Source of the DNA: Streptomyces sp. CB02414
GTDB taxonomy: Bacteria; Actinomycetota; Actinomycetes; Streptomycetales; Streptomycetaceae
DNA length: 64,000 bases
NCBI RefSeq assembly: GCF_001905385.1
Contig: NZ_LIPF01000003.1
Location: 558,001-622,000 of the forward strand
Reading direction: 5' to 3'
Below are positions 32,877 through 41,335 of the stretch, piece by piece. The notes under the pieces were generated by a model. The model did no database searches. It was not told where the DNA came from and was given only the letters and a program-made list of their open reading frames with translations. Position 1 is the first letter of the stretch. Each line of letters starts with the position of its first letter. The position numbers were made by a program, and so were the translations under genes.

Positions 32877-32908
32877 ACGTGAACAGGGATATGATCCGGA
32901 TCAGTTGA
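32849..32908 (+). CDS. Possible 19-residue His-rich micropeptide
   Basis: GTG 32849 has GAGGGA 9 nt upstream and opens MHVHLLMHLHVNRDMIRIS, ending in TGA 49 nt before the DUF397 start. Histidines alternate with aliphatic residues. The second copy of the 29-bp element, in the ORF on the other strand, encodes a like segment (VHVHLPLHL). It may be a leader peptide or only a coding by-product of a DNA-binding site. Confidence 0.3.
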   Translation: MHVHLLMHLHVNRDMIRIS

Positions 32909-32957
32909 CCACTGCATCAATGGCCACATCAGCCAGTGCACCACCGGGGAGCGACCT

Positions 32958-33236
32958 GTGGACCACGACGTGTACGACGTGTACGCCGCTGACGACGCGT
33001 CCGGCGTGTACAACGGCATGGCCGCCGCGCAGTTGCACGACGTGGCCTGGCAGAAGAGCCGGCACAGCAACTCGCAGGGGTCGTGCGTGGAGTTCGCGCG
33101 GCTGCCCGACGGCGCGGTGGCGGTGCGCAACTCCCGCTTCCCCGACGGGCCCGCCCTCGTCTACACGCGTGCCGAGATCGAGGCCATGCTGCTGGGCGTC
33201 AAGGACGGCGAGTTCGACCACCTGGTCACGAGCTGA
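32958..33236 (+). CDS. DUF397 protein
   Basis: A 92-residue protein with the DUF397 core WQKSRHSNSQGSCVEFARLPDGAVAVRNSRFPDGPALVYTRAEIEAML. In Streptomyces these small proteins pair with Xre regulators of the WhiJ type and modulate them; the matching Xre gene lies 0.9 kb to the right, after a divergent anti-sigma gene. The GTG start is preceded by GGGGAGCG. The ~25 residues before the core are acidic and Tyr-rich. Confidence 0.8.
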   Translation: MDHDVYDVYAADDASGVYNGMAAAQLHDVAWQKSRHSNSQGSCVEFARLPDGAVAVRNSRFPDGPALVYTRAEIEAMLLGVKDGEFDHLVTS

Positions 33237-33320
33237 CACGCGTGCGACCGCGGCGCGGAAAGGCGCTGCGGGCGCTGCGGTCGCTGCGGGCACAACAGGT
33301 GCCGCGTGCACCGCTGCGGA

Positions 33321-33830
33321 TCACGCGCCGGGTTGCGGGAGCCGGAACAGCGCCCAGACCACCTTCCCGTCGAGCGTCCCGGCGAGCGGGTGCCAGCCCC
33401 AGCCGTCGCTGAAGGAGTCGACGAGGAACAGTCCCCGGCCCGACTCCGCCGAGAAGTCATCCGTCTCGCGGGCCACCGGGCTGTCGTGACTGGGGTCGCG
33501 CACCGCGCACACCAGCCGCTCGGGCCAGCGCATCAGATGCAGCCGGACGGGACCGTTCTGCTCGGCGGTGCGCGGGGTGTCGGCGGGCAGCGCGTGGCGC
33601 AGGGCGTTGGTGACGAGTTCGGAGACCACGAGGCAGACGTCGTCGAAACGGTCGCTCATGCCCCAGCCGTCGAGCGTCCTGCGGGTGAACCCCCGGGCCT
33701 CGCGCACCGCTTCGAATCTCGGTGGCAGGGCGCAGGATGCGGCGTTGGAGACGGCCGCGGGGTCGAGTGGCGGAAGGCCCTGCCGTAACGGCTCGAGCAT
33801 GGTCGATCCATTCGTCCCCATGCGAGGCAC
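33321..33830 (-). CDS. ATP-binding anti-sigma factor-like regulator
   Basis: A 169-residue GHKL ATPase-like protein (RsbW type). The N-box VVSELVTNALRHA keeps the Mg-ATP Asn; G1 is VRDPSH and the G2 region is ESGRGLFLVDSFSDGWGW. Such single-domain proteins are very numerous in Streptomyces; some bind sigma or anti-anti-sigma factors, most are unstudied. Together with DUF397 and Xre genes it forms a common three-part regulatory set. The start is GTG 33830 or an ATG shortly after; upstream lies the 29-bp element. Confidence 0.75.
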   Translation of the reverse strand: MPRMGTNGSTMLEPLRQGLPPLDPAAVSNAASCALPPRFEAVREARGFTRRTLDGWGMSDRFDDVCLVVSELVTNALRHALPADTPRTAEQNGPVRLHLMRWPERLVCAVRDPSHDSPVARETDDFSAESGRGLFLVDSFSDGWGWHPLAGTLDGKVVWALFRLPQPGA

Positions 33831-33975
33831 TCCCGAAATTCGCGGTCCGAGGCGATGCGGCGCGGTGGTGCGGGACCATGGTTTCGGATGCGTACCGCAG
33901 ATGCAAGGGCAGATGCACGTGCACGTGACCGAAATGGACCTGCCCGTACCGCTTGTTGGTCAATTTTTCCGTCAT
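33457..33975 (-). CDS. Uncertain ORF with His-rich N-terminus overlapping the anti-sigma gene
   Basis: ATG 33975 has a strong AGGAGG ribosome site 5 nt upstream and opens MTEKLTNKRYGQ, then VHFGHVHVHLPLHLRYASE, where the His-rich part is encoded by the 29-bp element. The frame then runs 370 bp out of frame inside the anti-sigma gene, where it looks non-coding. Only the first ~45 codons lie outside that gene. It may be a leader peptide translated into the regulator gene, or chance. Confidence 0.25.
   Translation of the reverse strand: MTEKLTNKRYGQVHFGHVHVHLPLHLRYASETMVPHHRAASPRTANFGSASHGDEWIDHARAVTAGPSATRPRGRLQRRILRPATEIRSGARGPGVHPQDARRLGHERPFRRRLPRGLRTRHQRPAPRAARRHPAHRRAERSRPAASDALARAAGVRGARPQSRQPGGPRDG
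33897..33925. repeat. 29-bp element, copy 2 (upstream of anti-sigma gene)
   Basis: Inverted copy of 32848-32876 with 26 of 29 bases the same. It ends 66 nt before the start of the leftward anti-sigma gene. Each copy therefore has the same orientation relative to the gene it precedes. The Xre gene at 34142 is the obvious candidate for the binding protein. Confidence 0.7.
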
Positions 33976-34141
33976 CTTCGCCTCCTCTTCATCTCTCTCC
34001 GCGGCCGGTTCCGAGCCCTTCCGTGCATGATCCTGTGCGTTTCCTTTGGCTCGATTCCGTTTCCGTAACCGGACGAGTACTGCTCGGAGTGTTTTAGTGG
34101 CAGACTTCGGCCCCTGAAGACGGTTGGGGAGGCTGGCGAAC

Positions 34142-35002
34142 GTGAGCGCGGGAGAGCCCGGATCGGTGGTGCGGCGCATGCTGCTCGGATCACAACTCAG
34201 GCGACTGCGTGAGACGCGGGGGATCACGCGGGAGGCGGCGGGCTACTCGATCCGCGCCTCCGAATCGAAGATCAGCCGGATGGAGCTGGGCCGGGTGAGC
34301 TTCAAGACGAGGGACGTCGAGGACCTGCTGACGCTGTACGGCATCACGGACGAGCAGGAGCGCAACTCCCTGCTCTCCCTCGCCAAGGAGGCCAACGTCG
34401 CGGGCTGGTGGCACAGCTACTCCGACGTGCTGCCCAGCTGGTTCCCCACCTACGTGGGCCTGGAGGGCGCCGCCTCGCTGATCCGGGTCTACGAGGTGCA
34501 GTTCGTGCACGGCCTGCTCCAGACCGAGGAGTACGCCCGCGCGGTCGTCCGGCGCGGCATGAAGGGCGCCGGCGAGGCGGACGTCGAGCGGCGGGTGACG
34601 CTGCGCCTGGAGCGGCAGAAGCACCTCGTCGCGGAGAACGCGCCCGAGTTCCACATCGTCCTGGACGAGGCCGCGCTGCGCCGTCCGTACGGCGACCGCG
34701 CGGTGATGCGCGGCCAGCTCCAGCACCTCATCGAGATGTCGGAGCGGCCCAACATCCGGCTCCAGGTCATGCCGTTCGGCTTCGGCGGGCACTCCGGCGA
34801 GAGTGGCGCGTTCACGATCCTCAGCTTCCCCGAGTCCGACCTCTCGGACGTCGTGTACCTGGAGCAGCTGACCAGCGCCCTGTACCTCGACAAGGGCGAG
34901 GACGTCACCCAGTACGAGACCGCGCTGAAGGAACTCCAGCAGGACAGCCCGGGGCCGGACGAGAGCCGGGACCTTCTGCGGGGGCTTCTCCAACTCTCCT
35001 GA
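34142..35002 (+). CDS. Xre-family regulator of the WhiJ type (DUF5753)
   Basis: A 286-residue regulator. HTH at residues ~15-70 (LRRLRETRGITREAAGYSIRASESKISRMELGR), then the ~200-residue DUF5753 sensor domain (VYEVQFVHGLLQTEEYARAV, LDEAALRRPYGD, IRLQVMPFGFGGHSG). In S. coelicolor the family works with DUF397 partners to time development and secondary metabolism. GTG 34142 has GGGAGGCTGG upstream. Likely ligand of the two 29-bp elements (inference). Confidence 0.85.
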   Translation: MSAGEPGSVVRRMLLGSQLRRLRETRGITREAAGYSIRASESKISRMELGRVSFKTRDVEDLLTLYGITDEQERNSLLSLAKEANVAGWWHSYSDVLPSWFPTYVGLEGAASLIRVYEVQFVHGLLQTEEYARAVVRRGMKGAGEADVERRVTLRLERQKHLVAENAPEFHIVLDEAALRRPYGDRAVMRGQLQHLIEMSERPNIRLQVMPFGFGGHSGESGAFTILSFPESDLSDVVYLEQLTSALYLDKGEDVTQYETALKELQQDSPGPDESRDLLRGLLQLS

Positions 35003-35084
35003 AACGTAAGTACGATGACGCTCAATCAGGCCGTCGGCTCACGGACGTGACGGCCGGCGGCAGCTATGGGGATTGAGGGATCAC

Positions 35085-36545
35085 ATGTCGTCGTACTTCA
35101 CCGACCTCGCCCAGCAGTACATCGACGGCGAGTGGCGCCCGGGCACCGGCTCCTGGGACATCATCGACTTCAACCCGTACGACAACGAGAAGCTGGCCTC
35201 GGTCACCATAGCCACCGTCGACGAGGTCGACGCCGCCTACCGGGCCGCCGAGCGCGCGCAGAAGCCGTGGGCGGCTACCAACCCGTACGCCCGCCGCGCG
35301 GTGTTCGAGAAGGTGCTGCGCCTGGTCGAGGAGCGCGAGGGCGAGATCAGCGACGCGATCGTCGCCGAGCTCGGCGGCACCCGCCTGAAGGCCGCCTTCG
35401 AGCTGCACCTCGCCAAGGAGTTCCTGCGCGAGGCGGTGCACCTGTCGCTGGCGCCCGAGGGGCGGATCATCCCGTCGCCGGTCGACGGCAAGGAGAACCG
35501 CGTCTACCGGGTGCCGGTCGGTGTCGTGGGCGTCATCAGCCCCTTCAACTTCCCCTTCCTGCTCTCCCTCAAGTCGGTCGCCCCGGCCCTCGCCCTCGGC
35601 AACGGCGTCGTCCTCAAGCCGCACCAGAACACGCCGATCGTGGGCGGCACCCTGGTCGCGAAGCTCTTCGAGGACGCCGGTCTGCCCGGCGGTCTGCTGA
35701 ACGTGGTCGTCACCGACATCGCGGAGATCGGCGACGCCTTCCTGGAGCACCCCGTCCCCAAGGTCATCTCCTTCACCGGCTCGGACAAGGTCGGCCGCCA
35801 CGTGGCCACCGTCTGCGCAGCGAACTTCAAGCGCTCGGTGCTCGAACTGGGCGGCAACAGCGCGCTGGTGGTCCTCGACGACGCGGACGTCGACTACGCG
35901 GTCGACGCGGCCGTCTTCAGCCGGTTCGTCCACCAGGGCCAGGTCTGCATGGCCGCCAACCGCGTCCTGGTCGACCGCGCGGTCGCCGACGAGTTCACCG
36001 AGAAGTTCGTCGCCAAGGTCGCCGGTCTCAAGGCGGGCGACCCCCGCGACCCGTCGACGGTCATCGGACCGGTGATCAACTCCTCGCAGGCGGACGCCCT
36101 GACGGCCGTCGTCGAGCAGGCGCTGGCCGAGGGCGCCACCGCCCTGGTGCGCGGCACGGTCACGGACAACCTGGTCGAGCCGTCGGTGCTGACCGGCCTG
36201 CCCGCCGACTCCGCCCTGCTCCAGCAGGAGGTCTTCGGGCCGGTCGCCTTCCTCGTCCCCTTCGACGGCGAGGAGGAGGCCGTACGCCTGGTCAACGACA
36301 CCCCGTACGGCCTGAGCGGCGCCGTGCACACGGGGAACACCGAGCGCGGCGTCAACTTCGCCAAGCAGATCGACACCGGCATGTTCCACGTGAACGACGG
36401 CACCGTGCACGACGAGCCGATCGTGCCGTTCGGCGGCGAGAAGCACTCCGGCATCGGCCGCCTCAACGGCGACACCATGCTGGACGCCTTCACCACCCAG
36501 AAGTGGATCTCGGTGCAGCACGGGCGCAGCGGGTTCCCGTTCTAA
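35085..36545 (+). CDS. Aldehyde dehydrogenase (NAD(P)-dependent)
   Basis: A 486-residue enzyme with Rossmann and catalytic domains. PFNFPF is the cofactor region, ELGGNSALVV holds the active-site Glu and GQVCMAANR the catalytic Cys; EVFGPV is the conserved C-terminal block. It oxidises aldehydes to acids. The closest type by eye is the benzaldehyde/vanillin dehydrogenase group, but the substrate is unproven. ATG 35085 is preferred to TTG 35073 because GAGGGA precedes it. Confidence 0.85.
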   Translation: MSSYFTDLAQQYIDGEWRPGTGSWDIIDFNPYDNEKLASVTIATVDEVDAAYRAAERAQKPWAATNPYARRAVFEKVLRLVEEREGEISDAIVAELGGTRLKAAFELHLAKEFLREAVHLSLAPEGRIIPSPVDGKENRVYRVPVGVVGVISPFNFPFLLSLKSVAPALALGNGVVLKPHQNTPIVGGTLVAKLFEDAGLPGGLLNVVVTDIAEIGDAFLEHPVPKVISFTGSDKVGRHVATVCAANFKRSVLELGGNSALVVLDDADVDYAVDAAVFSRFVHQGQVCMAANRVLVDRAVADEFTEKFVAKVAGLKAGDPRDPSTVIGPVINSSQADALTAVVEQALAEGATALVRGTVTDNLVEPSVLTGLPADSALLQQEVFGPVAFLVPFDGEEEAVRLVNDTPYGLSGAVHTGNTERGVNFAKQIDTGMFHVNDGTVHDEPIVPFGGEKHSGIGRLNGDTMLDAFTTQKWISVQHGRSGFPF

Positions 36546-36564
36546 TACGGGTCCCGGGTCCCCC

Positions 36565-36570
36565 TAGTCT
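36565..36570 (+). promoter_or_regulatory. -10 hexamer of a leaderless promoter (padR-like gene)
   Basis: TAGTCT, 6 nt, ATG 36577; no ribosome site in between. Confidence 0.4.
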
Positions 36571-36576
36571 GGACCC

Positions 36577-37218
36577 ATGTCAGTGATCCGACTCCTGGTG
36601 CTCGGCGCGGTCCGCCAGCACGGGCGGGCCCACGGCTACCAAGTGCGCAACGACCTGGAGTACTGGGGCGCGCACGAGTGGTCCAACGCCAAGCCCGGCT
36701 CGATCTACCACGCGCTGAAGCAGATGGCCAAGCAGGGCCTGCTGCACGCGCACGAGATCGCCCCGTCGACCGCCGGCGGCCCGCCGCGCACCGAGTACGA
36801 GATCACCGAGCGGGGCACGGAGGAGTACTTCACCCTGCTCAGGGAGTCCCTCACCGCCTACGACCAGAAGCCCGACGTGCTCTCCGCCGGGCTCGGTCTC
36901 ATGGTCGACCTCGGGCGCGAGGAGGTGCTGGGCCTCCTGGAGGAGCGGATCCGGGCCATCGAGAAGTGGCGCAGGTCCGTCACCGAGTACTACACGCCCG
37001 AGGACGGCCCCGCGCAGCTCGGCCACATCGGCGAGATCATGAACCTCTGGGTGCACTCCGCCGACCACGGCGCCGAGTGGACCCGTGCGCTGATCGAGCG
37101 CATCCGGGGCGGCGCGTACACCTTCGCCGGAGAGGGCGAGCCGTTCGTCGGGGTCCTGGGCGAGGGCGAGGAGAACCCGTACGGGGCGGGGGAGCCGCAT
37201 CCCGGAGACCGCGGCTGA
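36577..37218 (+). CDS. PadR-family transcriptional regulator
   Basis: A 213-residue protein with a PadR winged helix (VIRLLVLGAVRQHGRAHGYQVRNDLEYWG... KPGSIYHALKQMAKQGLL... GGPPRTEYEITERG) and a C-terminal dimerisation domain. PadR regulators often repress adjacent efflux genes. The gene lies just before an ABC exporter whose promoter carries two near-identical 16-bp palindromes, so it is the likely repressor. Confidence 0.85.
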   Translation: MSVIRLLVLGAVRQHGRAHGYQVRNDLEYWGAHEWSNAKPGSIYHALKQMAKQGLLHAHEIAPSTAGGPPRTEYEITERGTEEYFTLLRESLTAYDQKPDVLSAGLGLMVDLGREEVLGLLEERIRAIEKWRRSVTEYYTPEDGPAQLGHIGEIMNLWVHSADHGAEWTRALIERIRGGAYTFAGEGEPFVGVLGEGEENPYGAGEPHPGDRG

Positions 37219-37232
37219 TGGATTCTCTCAAT

Positions 37233-37296
37233 TAATCAAGTTTGACTAAACGTCTCGGCGGGCATACTCTCCTCCGCCGGTAGTCAAGTTTGACTA
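37233..37296 (+). promoter_or_regulatory. Promoter and two operators of the ABC exporter
   Basis: TAATCAAGTTTGACTA (37233-37248) and TAGTCAAGTTTGACTA (37281-37296) differ at one base and are palindromic around GT; starts are 48 bp apart. TTGACT (37242-37247), 17 bp, TACTCT (37265-37270) makes a good promoter whose -35 lies in the first palindrome; the second covers the start of the transcript. GGGAGG precedes GTG 37311. Confidence 0.7.
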
Positions 37297-37310
37297 ATTG
37301 GGAGGTCTCA

Positions 37311-38261
37311 GTGACCGACGCGGCGATCACCGTCGAAGGGGCACGCAAGAGGTACGGCGACAAGCACGCGCTGGACGGTCTCGACCTCACGGTCACGCGA
37401 GGCACGGTGCACGGGATCCTGGGCCCGAACGGCGCGGGCAAGACCACCCTGGTCCGCATCCTGTCCACCCTGCTCCGCCCGGACTCGGGACGCGTCGAGG
37501 TGGCCGGCCACGACGTCGTCACCCAGGCGTACGCCGTACGGCTGCGCATCGGCCTGCTCGGCCAGCACGCCGCGCTCGACGAGGAGCTCGGCGGCCGGCA
37601 GAACCTGGAGCTCTTCGGCCGCCTGCACCACCTGGGCGCCCGGCGGGCACGCGCGCGTGCCGACGAACTCCTGGCCCGCTTCGACCTCACCGACACCGGA
37701 CGCAAACCGGTCAGCGCCTACAGCGGAGGCATGCGGCGCCGCCTGGACCTGGCCGCGTCCCTCATCACCGAACCGGAGGTGCTCTTCCTGGACGAACCGA
37801 CCACCGGCCTCGACCCGCGCGGCCGGGCCGAGGTGTGGGACTCCGTCCGCTCCCTGGTCGGCGGCGGTACGACGGTCCTGCTCACCACCCAGTACCTGGA
37901 GGAGGCCGACCAGCTCGCCGACCGCATCTCGGTCGTCGACGCCGGCCGGGTCGTCGCCGACGGCACGGCCGACGAACTGAAGGCCGCTACCGGCGGCGAC
38001 CGCGTCGACGTCGTCCTGCGCGACGCCGGACAGCTCGGCGCCGCCCTCGCCCTGCTGCCGCTCACCGACGCCCGCGTCGACCCCGACCGCCGGCTGATCA
38101 GCGCACCCGTCACCGACCGGATGACGGCCCTCGCGGGCGTCGTACGGGCGCTGGAGGAGGCCGGTCTGGAGGCCGAGGACGTGGCTCTGCGCCGCCCGAC
38201 CCTGGACGAGGTCTTCCTGCACCTCACCGACCGCCCTGACCGCATCAAGGAGGCCGTGTGA
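37311..38261 (+). CDS. ABC transporter ATPase, DrrA type
   Basis: A 316-residue ATPase of a drug exporter. Walker [11 protein letters not shown]-loop [14 protein letters not shown], signature [12 protein letters not shown], Walker [13 protein letters not shown] and the H-loop [11 protein letters not shown] are all intact. The C-terminal DrrA extension contains [12 protein letters not shown]. It energises the permease encoded next (GTGA overlap) for export of a hydrophobic compound, probably an antibiotic or toxin. Confidence 0.9.
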   Translation: MTDAAITVEGARKRYGDKHALDGLDLTVTRGTVHGILGPNGAGKTTLVRILSTLLRPDSGRVEVAGHDVVTQAYAVRLRIGLLGQHAALDEELGGRQNLELFGRLHHLGARRARARADELLARFDLTDTGRKPVSAYSGGMRRRLDLAASLITEPEVLFLDEPTTGLDPRGRAEVWDSVRSLVGGGTTVLLTTQYLEEADQLADRISVVDAGRVVADGTADELKAATGGDRVDVVLRDAGQLGAALALLPLTDARVDPDRRLISAPVTDRMTALAGVVRALEEAGLEAEDVALRRPTLDEVFLHLTDRPDRIKEAV

Positions 38262-39019
38262 CCACCTACGCCCTGACCGACTCCTGGACCATGACCCGCC
38301 GGGAGCTGGCCCGCTGGGCGCGGCAGCCGGTCGCGGTCGTCGTCAACCTGGTCTTCCCGGTCATGCTGCTGCTGATGTTCGGCTACCTGGTCGGCGGCGG
38401 CCGGGGAGTGACCGGCGAGTACGTCGACTACCTCGTCCCCGGGATGCTCGCGCTCACCATGGCCTTCGGCCTGGAGGGCACGATGATCGCCGTCACCCGG
38501 GACCTCGACAAGGGTGTCGTCGACCGGTTCCGCTCCCTGCCCATGACCAACGGCGCGGTGCTGGTGGGCCGCTCGGCCGCCGACATGCTCCAGTCGGTGG
38601 CGGGCCTCACGGTGCTGATCGCCGTCGGGTACGCGCTCGGCTGGCGGGCGCACGGCGGCGCCGGCGCCTTCCTGGGCGCGGTGGGCCTGCTCCTGCTCTT
38701 CCGGTTCGCGATGCTGTGGGTCGGCATCCATCTGGCCCTGGTCGCGGGGAAGCCGGAGATGGTGCAGGCGGTGCAGATCCTGGTCTGGCCGGTCGGCTTC
38801 CTCTCCAACGCCTTCGCCACCCCGGACGCCATGCCGGGCTGGCTGGGCACGCTCGTCCAGTGGAATCCGATGTCCCAGACCGCGACCGCCGTACGCGACC
38901 TGTTCGGCAGCCCCGGCGGCGAGAGCGGCCATGTGTGGGCGGCGATCGGGTGGCCGCTGGCCATCCTGACGGTGTTCTTCCCGCTGGCGGTGCGGCGGTT
39001 CTCCCGGCTGAGCCGGTAG
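38258..39019 (+). CDS. ABC-2 type permease, DrrB type
   Basis: A 253-residue permease with six predicted helices. The N-terminal [34 protein letters not shown] is typical of ABC-2 exporters, and the [24 protein letters not shown] block is a DrrB signature. Translationally coupled to the ATPase; the two form the exporter. Confidence 0.88.
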   Translation: MTTYALTDSWTMTRRELARWARQPVAVVVNLVFPVMLLLMFGYLVGGGRGVTGEYVDYLVPGMLALTMAFGLEGTMIAVTRDLDKGVVDRFRSLPMTNGAVLVGRSAADMLQSVAGLTVLIAVGYALGWRAHGGAGAFLGAVGLLLLFRFAMLWVGIHLALVAGKPEMVQAVQILVWPVGFLSNAFATPDAMPGWLGTLVQWNPMSQTATAVRDLFGSPGGESGHVWAAIGWPLAILTVFFPLAVRRFSRLSR

Positions 39020-39025
39020 AAGCCC

Positions 39026-40453
39026 CTAATGGTGGAATCCGGTCGCCGCACCCCTGTCCCGGGTCAGCGGGTGCGGCTGCCGGCGCAGCTCCGGAAGGAG
39101 CCGCTCCAGCTCCTCGACCAGGAGGTCCGCCATGTCGGCCGAGAAGCCGTTGCGGCACACCACGCGCAGCACGGACAGGTCCTCGCGGTGCGGCGGGAAG
39201 GTGTACGCGGGCACCAGCCAGCCGCCTTCCCGCAACCGCCGCGAGACGTCGAACACGTCGTACGCCGTCACGTCACGGGCCGTCGTGAAGGCGAACACCG
39301 GCAACTGGTCGCCGCGCGTCAGCAGCCGGAAGTCGCCGAGCGCCGCCACCCGCTCGGCGGTCGACCGCGCGATGTCCCGCGACGCCTGCTGCACCGCCCG
39401 GTAGCCCTCCCGCCCCAGCCGCAGGAACGTGTAGTACTGCGCGACCACCTGCGCGCCGGGGCGCGAGAAGTTCAGCGCGAAGGTCGGCATGTCGCCGCCC
39501 AGGTAGTTGACCCGGAAGACCAGCTCCTCGGGCAGCGCGTCCGCGTCCCGCCACAGTGCCCAGCCCACGCCCGGGTAGACCAGCCCGTACTTGTGCCCCG
39601 AGGTGTTGATCGACGCGACCCTCGGCAGCCGGAAGTCCCACACCAGGTCCTCGTCGAGGAACGGGGCGACCATGCCGCCGGAGGCGCCGTCGACGTGCAC
39701 CGGGACGTCGAGTCCGGTCCGCTCCTGGAGGGCGTCCAGGGCGGCGCACAGGTCGGCGACCGGCTCGTAGGACCCGTCGAAGGTGGAGCCGAGGATGCCG
39801 ACGACCCCGATGGTGTTCTCGTCGCACAGCTCGGCGGCGGCCTGCGGGTCGAGGTGGAAGCGGTCGCCCTCCATCGGGACCTGCCGGGCCTCCACCTCCC
39901 AGAAGTTGCAGAACTTCTCCCAGCAGACCTGGACGTTCACGCCCATCACGAGATTGGGCCGGGCGTCCTTGGAGGGGTACCGGTCGGCGTTGCGCAGCGC
40001 CCAGCGCCGCTTCAGCGCCATCCCGGCCAGCATGCACGCCTCGCTCGACCCGGTCGTCGAGCAGCCCACGGCCGCCGACGGGTCGGGCGCGTGCCACAGG
40101 TCGGCGAGCATCGCCACGCAGCGCCGCTCCAGCTCGGCGGTGCGCGGGTACTCGTCCTTGTCGATCATGTTCTTGTCGCGGCACTCGCCCATCAGTACCC
40201 CGGCCTGCGGTTCCATCCAGGTGGTGACGAAGGTGGCCAGGTTCAGGCGCGCGTTGCCGTCCAGCATCAGCTCGTCGTGGACCAGCCGGTACGCGGTCTG
40301 CGGCGGCAGCGGGGAGTCGGGCAGGCGGTGCGTGGGCGGGGCCTCGGTCATGCCGCCGAGGGGGTTCGCCTGGCCGTGGAACGGGTTCACGGCGAGCCGG
40401 CGCCGGGCGCGCTCAGCGTCCTGCGGCGGGTGGGGCCCGTGATGCAGTGGCAT
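39026..40453 (-). CDS. gadB: Glutamate decarboxylase (PLP-dependent)
   Basis: A 475-residue decarboxylase that converts glutamate to GABA and CO2, consuming a proton. PLP is bound to the Lys of SINTSGHKYGLVYPG; VHVDGASGGM gives the cofactor Asp, and VGCSTTGSSEACMLAG the phosphate site. The N-terminus NPFHGQANPLGG and the C-terminal GFSAD are characteristic. ATG 40453 (MPLHHGPHPP) is preferred over the longer frame. TACCGT lies 7 nt upstream. Role in acid stress or GABA metabolism is inferred. Confidence 0.9.
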   Translation of the reverse strand: MPLHHGPHPPQDAERARRRLAVNPFHGQANPLGGMTEAPPTHRLPDSPLPPQTAYRLVHDELMLDGNARLNLATFVTTWMEPQAGVLMGECRDKNMIDKDEYPRTAELERRCVAMLADLWHAPDPSAAVGCSTTGSSEACMLAGMALKRRWALRNADRYPSKDARPNLVMGVNVQVCWEKFCNFWEVEARQVPMEGDRFHLDPQAAAELCDENTIGVVGILGSTFDGSYEPVADLCAALDALQERTGLDVPVHVDGASGGMVAPFLDEDLVWDFRLPRVASINTSGHKYGLVYPGVGWALWRDADALPEELVFRVNYLGGDMPTFALNFSRPGAQVVAQYYTFLRLGREGYRAVQQASRDIARSTAERVAALGDFRLLTRGDQLPVFAFTTARDVTAYDVFDVSRRLREGGWLVPAYTFPPHREDLSVLRVVCRNGFSADMADLLVEELERLLPELRRQPHPLTRDRGAATGFHH

Positions 40454-40495
40454 GCGACCGACGGTAGGTCCGGGACCCGGGCCGCGCACCCGGGC

Positions 40496-40526
40496 TTGCA
40501 CCTCACGTCGCGTGAGGCGGCAGCGT
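40496..40526 (+). promoter_or_regulatory. tipA promoter with MerR-type operator
   Basis: TTGCAC (40496-40501), 19 bp, CAGCGT (40521-40526). The long spacer contains the perfect inverted repeat CCTCACG-TCG-CGTGAGG (40501-40517). This is the PtipA layout: TipA bound to a thiopeptide such as thiostrepton twists the DNA so that RNA polymerase can use the 19-bp spacing. Confidence 0.9.
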
Positions 40527-40552
40527 GGAGGGCGTCAGAGAAGGGAGCGGAA

Positions 40553-41314
40553 GTGAGCTACTCCGTGGGACAGGTGGCCGGCTTCGCCGGAGTGACGGTG
40601 CGCACCCTGCACCACTACGACGACATCGGCCTGCTCGCACCCAGCGAGCGCAGCCGTGCGGGCCACCGGCGCTACAACGACGCCGACCTCGACCGGTTGC
40701 AGCAGATCCTGTTCTATCGGGAGCTGGGCTTTCCGCTCGACGAGGTCGCCGCCCTGCTCGACGACCCGGACGTGGACCCGCGCGCGCACCTGCGCCGCCA
40801 GCACGAGTTGCTGACCGCCCGGATCGAGAAGCTGGAGAAGATGGCGGCGGCCGTGGAGCACGCCATGGAGGCACGCAGCATGGGCATCAACCTCACGCCC
40901 GAGGAGAAGTTCGAGGTCTTCGGCGACTTCGACCCCGACCAGTACGAGGAGGAGGTCCAGGAGCGCTGGGGGAACACCGACGCCTACCGCCAGTCCAAGG
41001 CGAAGACCGCCTCCTACACCAAGGAGGACTGGCAGCGCATCAAGGACGAGGTCGACGAGCTCACCCGGCGCTTCGTGGCCCTGATGGAGGCCGGTGAGCC
41101 CGCCGAGTCCGAGGCAGCCATGGACGCCGCCGAGGCCCACCGGCAGGGGATCGCCCGCAACCACTACGACTGCGGGTATGAGATGCACACCTGCATGGGC
41201 GAGATGTTCGTCTCCGACGAGCGCTACACGCGGAACATCGACGCCGCCAAGCCGGGCCTCGCCGCCTACATGCGCGACGCGATCCTCGCCAACGCCGTCC
41301 GGCACACCCCCTGA
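40553..41314 (+). CDS. tipA: Thiopeptide-responsive MerR activator TipA
   Basis: A 253-residue protein, the exact length of S. coelicolor TipAL. The N-terminal MerR HTH (VGQVAGFAGVTVRTLHHYDDIGLL) is followed by a coiled coil and the TipAS ligand domain. An internal ATG at 40880 with GGAGG-like bases upstream would give the separate 144-residue TipAS. HYDCGYEMHTC holds the cysteines that bond covalently to thiostrepton. It activates its own promoter and multidrug-related genes. Confidence 0.95.
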   Translation: MSYSVGQVAGFAGVTVRTLHHYDDIGLLAPSERSRAGHRRYNDADLDRLQQILFYRELGFPLDEVAALLDDPDVDPRAHLRRQHELLTARIEKLEKMAAAVEHAMEARSMGINLTPEEKFEVFGDFDPDQYEEEVQERWGNTDAYRQSKAKTASYTKEDWQRIKDEVDELTRRFVALMEAGEPAESEAAMDAAEAHRQGIARNHYDCGYEMHTCMGEMFVSDERYTRNIDAAKPGLAAYMRDAILANAVRHTP

Positions 41315-41335
41315 GTGGTGGTCGTGGCCCGGATC

